A DNA stretch of 6,444 bases from Candidatus Aenigmatarchaeota archaeon (GTDB lineage: Archaea > Aenigmatarchaeota > Aenigmatarchaeia > CG10238-14). Position 1 is the stretch's first letter; every line of letters begins with the position of its first letter. This document shows, piece after piece, positions 5,328-6,444 of the stretch. The stretch is from NCBI GenBank assembly GCA_017610225.1, contig JAFCCM010000088.1:1-6444 (forward strand). The letters run 5' to 3'. Both the position numbers and the translations under genes were made by a program. Under the pieces are notes generated by a model. It searched no databases. It was given only the letters and a program-made list of their open reading frames with translations, and was not told where the DNA came from.

Positions 5328-6275
5328 TTATTTATTCAACATAAACTGACTTAACATAGCTTCCAATTGTATTAATGAATCTCCGCCTTCAGAAATCCTA
5401 AAATCATATTCACCTATCTGATTGATCATCTGAATCTTTTTTTCATCTGGAATTTCTAACTCAAAAATTTGTCCATGACAAGCTTTAATAATATCCTGAC
5501 CTGCTAATCCTTGCTTAATAATCATATCATGAAGTTTTTTACGCGCAGGTTTAAAGTTACCATTCACTGCAAAGTTCATCATCTCTATAACATCTTTTGG
5601 TTTAGCTTGACTTGCAACTTCGTAAATAATATTGTCAGTTATTTTGTCACCAAGAGAAGATGCTGCTTGAAGGATATTTGTTGCTTTTCTTAAGTCACCT
5701 TCACTCAATTCATAAATCGATTCCAATGCTAGTTTGTCCACATTTAATTTTTCTCCCTTAATGACTCTATCCATGTAAGTGAACACATCTTCTTTTGATA
5801 AATTTGTAAAACGAAACACAACACATCTTGACTGTAATGGTGAAATAATTTTTGAAGAATAATTACATGATAAAATGAATCTGCATACATTAGAATATTG
5901 TTCTATTGTTCTTCTCAATGCATGTTGAGCAGCTGATGTTAATGAATCACTCTCATCCAAAAATACAATCTTAAATGGGGTATTAAGTGGTCTGATTCTA
6001 GCAAATTCTTTTATCCTTGTTCTGACAACATCTATCCCCCTAGCATCACTCGCATTTGTCTCTTGAAAATTAGAATGCCAACTTTTTCCAAATAAGTCCT
6101 TGGCAATGGCAATAGCAGATGCAGTCTTACCTGTTCCTGGTGGACCTGCAAACAACATATGGGGAAGTGTCTTCTTCTCAACAAATGCTTTCAATCTTTC
6201 AACAACGTGTTTTTGATTAACAATCTCACTGAGTGAATGTGGCCTATATTTTTCTGTCCAAATCTGATATTCCAT
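5328..6275 (-). CDS. rfcS: replication factor C small subunit
   Basis: RfcS forms four of the five clamp-loader subunits and supplies most of its ATPase sites. The 315-residue length is normal for the family (about 315-330). Motifs in order: IWTEKYRPHSLSEIV box (5-19), Walker A GPPGTGKT (44-51), NASDARGID (74-82), Walker B FLDESD (105-110), sensor 1 CN (137-138), the SRC arginine finger (149-151) that acts on the neighbouring subunit's ATP, and sensor 2 GDLRKA (193-198), followed by the helical collar domain. The Walker B reads DESD where most archaeal small subunits have DEAD; the catalytic Asp-Glu pair is intact. The collar end lacks any intein or extension. It leads the rfcS-rfcL operon and diverges from the Fap7-like gene. 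A GTGAT element 4 bases upstream of ATG at 6275 is a plausible weak ribosome site. Confidence 0.97.
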   Translation of the reverse strand: MEYQIWTEKYRPHSLSEIVNQKHVVERLKAFVEKKTLPHMLFAGPPGTGKTASAIAIAKDLFGKSWHSNFQETNASDARGIDVVRTRIKEFARIRPLNTPFKIVFLDESDSLTSAAQHALRRTIEQYSNVCRFILSCNYSSKIISPLQSRCVVFRFTNLSKEDVFTYMDRVIKGEKLNVDKLALESIYELSEGDLRKATNILQAASSLGDKITDNIIYEVASQAKPKDVIEMMNFAVNGNFKPARKKLHDMIIKQGLAGQDIIKACHGQIFELEIPDEKKIQMINQIGEYDFRISEGGDSLIQLEAMLSQFMLNK

Positions 6276-6333
6276 AGAATCACATAATTATGTTTGAATT
6301 TAGATATTTATAATGAAAAAGGTTAGTGTTATC
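6276..6333. promoter_or_regulatory. bidirectional promoter region between rfcS and the Fap7-like gene
   Basis: One AT-rich core serves both directions: plus-strand ATATTTATAAT (6304-6314) reads as a TATA box either way. On the plus strand it lies about 25 bases before ATG 6334, fitting a leaderless transcript. On the minus strand it lies about 35 bases before the rfcS ATG, leaving a leader of about 10 bases. A perfect 12-bp palindrome, ACATAATTATGT (6282-6293), covers the predicted rfcS start point and could be an operator, though a chance palindrome in AT-rich DNA is possible. Confidence 0.45.
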
Positions 6334-6444
6334 ATGAAAATTTGTATATCCGGAACACCTTGTACAGGCAAAACAATAATCTCAGAAGAACTCTCAGAAA
6401 GATTGGGTTGGAAACTAATTAGTATTAATGATCTTGCCAAAGAA
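6334..6444 (+). CDS. Fap7-like (adenylate kinase 6 family) P-loop kinase, N-terminal part
   Basis: Only the first 37 codons are in the window; the gene runs off the end. The start reads MKICISGTP and then the P-loop GTPCTGKT (7-14), followed by an EELSERLGWKLISINDLAKE helix-strand-helix that closely fits archaeal Fap7/AK6 proteins, where LGY-x-I-DLNEL is usual. Fap7 proteins are broad-specificity nucleoside monophosphate kinases that in eukaryotes and archaea also act in small ribosomal subunit maturation with the uS11 protein. The third P-loop variable position is Cys (C10) where Gly is typical. ATG at 6334 is preferred over the in-frame ATG at 6313, because the latter lies within the TATA-like element and 6334 aligns with family N-termini. 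Other small NMP kinases cannot be excluded from so short a piece. Confidence 0.75.
   Translation, partial: MKICISGTPCTGKTIISEELSERLGWKLISINDLAKE

Noticed and set aside
6313..6333. Earlier in-frame ATG for the Fap7-like gene
   Set aside because: It falls in the TATA-like element and would add seven residues not found at the N-terminus of this family.
1..6444. CRISPR array, insertion sequence, prophage or defence system
   Set aside because: No regular direct repeats with unique spacers, no transposase or integrase motifs, and no terminal inverted repeats were seen. All sizeable genes are core archaeal or operon-embedded.

Overview
The window looks like a piece of an AT-rich archaeal genome, most likely from a small-genome DPANN-type lineage (Woesearchaeota, Pacearchaeota or Nanoarchaeota-like). 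The domain call rests on genes found only or mainly in Archaea: both subunits of the archaeal clamp loader (RfcS, RfcL), an Nre-type DNA repair protein, a DUF424 protein, a histone-fold protein, a secreted protein with an archaeal class III (pilin-like) signal, and the start of a Fap7-like P-loop kinase. The DPANN placement is inferred from compact genes, very short intergenic gaps, a short RfcL and the style of the secreted protein. No lineage marker such as 16S rRNA is present.

Layout. Bases 1-157 hold no supportable gene. A GC-rich stretch with repeated GCGAG/GAGCG words is followed by an A/C-only low-complexity run. An unrecognised 87-residue gene (158-421, minus) diverges from a plus-strand pair: a MazG-like nucleotide pyrophosphohydrolase (474-866) and a radical SAM protein (894-1598) resembling the TatD-associated family. 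Converging on that pair is nreA (1606-2832, minus), with an N-terminal four-cysteine zinc site and a C-terminal PCNA-binding motif. nreA shares a 68-bp divergent promoter region with a plus-strand three-gene operon: a histone-fold protein with an acidic N-tail and a C-terminal coiled coil (TTG start, 2901-3335), DUF424 (3336-3632), and a membrane-anchored or secreted pilin-like protein ending in an eight-cysteine domain (3613-4179). The operon genes abut or overlap. Tail to tail with it is the clamp-loader operon on the minus strand, rfcS (5328-6275) then rfcL (4185-5324), 3 bp apart. rfcS diverges from a truncated Fap7-like kinase gene (6334 to the window end).

How the genes relate. Clamp loader, PCNA-binding Nre and histone-like protein make this an information-processing neighbourhood: RFC loads PCNA, Nre probably docks on PCNA in repair, and the histone-fold protein may organise DNA. 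MazG would clean the nucleotide pool. The secreted cysteine-rich protein does not fit this theme and is the least explained gene. The items most worth a second look are the coiled-coil histone-like protein, the cysteine-rich pilin-like protein, the odd GC-rich edge sequence, and the radical SAM gene found beside mazG rather than tatD.
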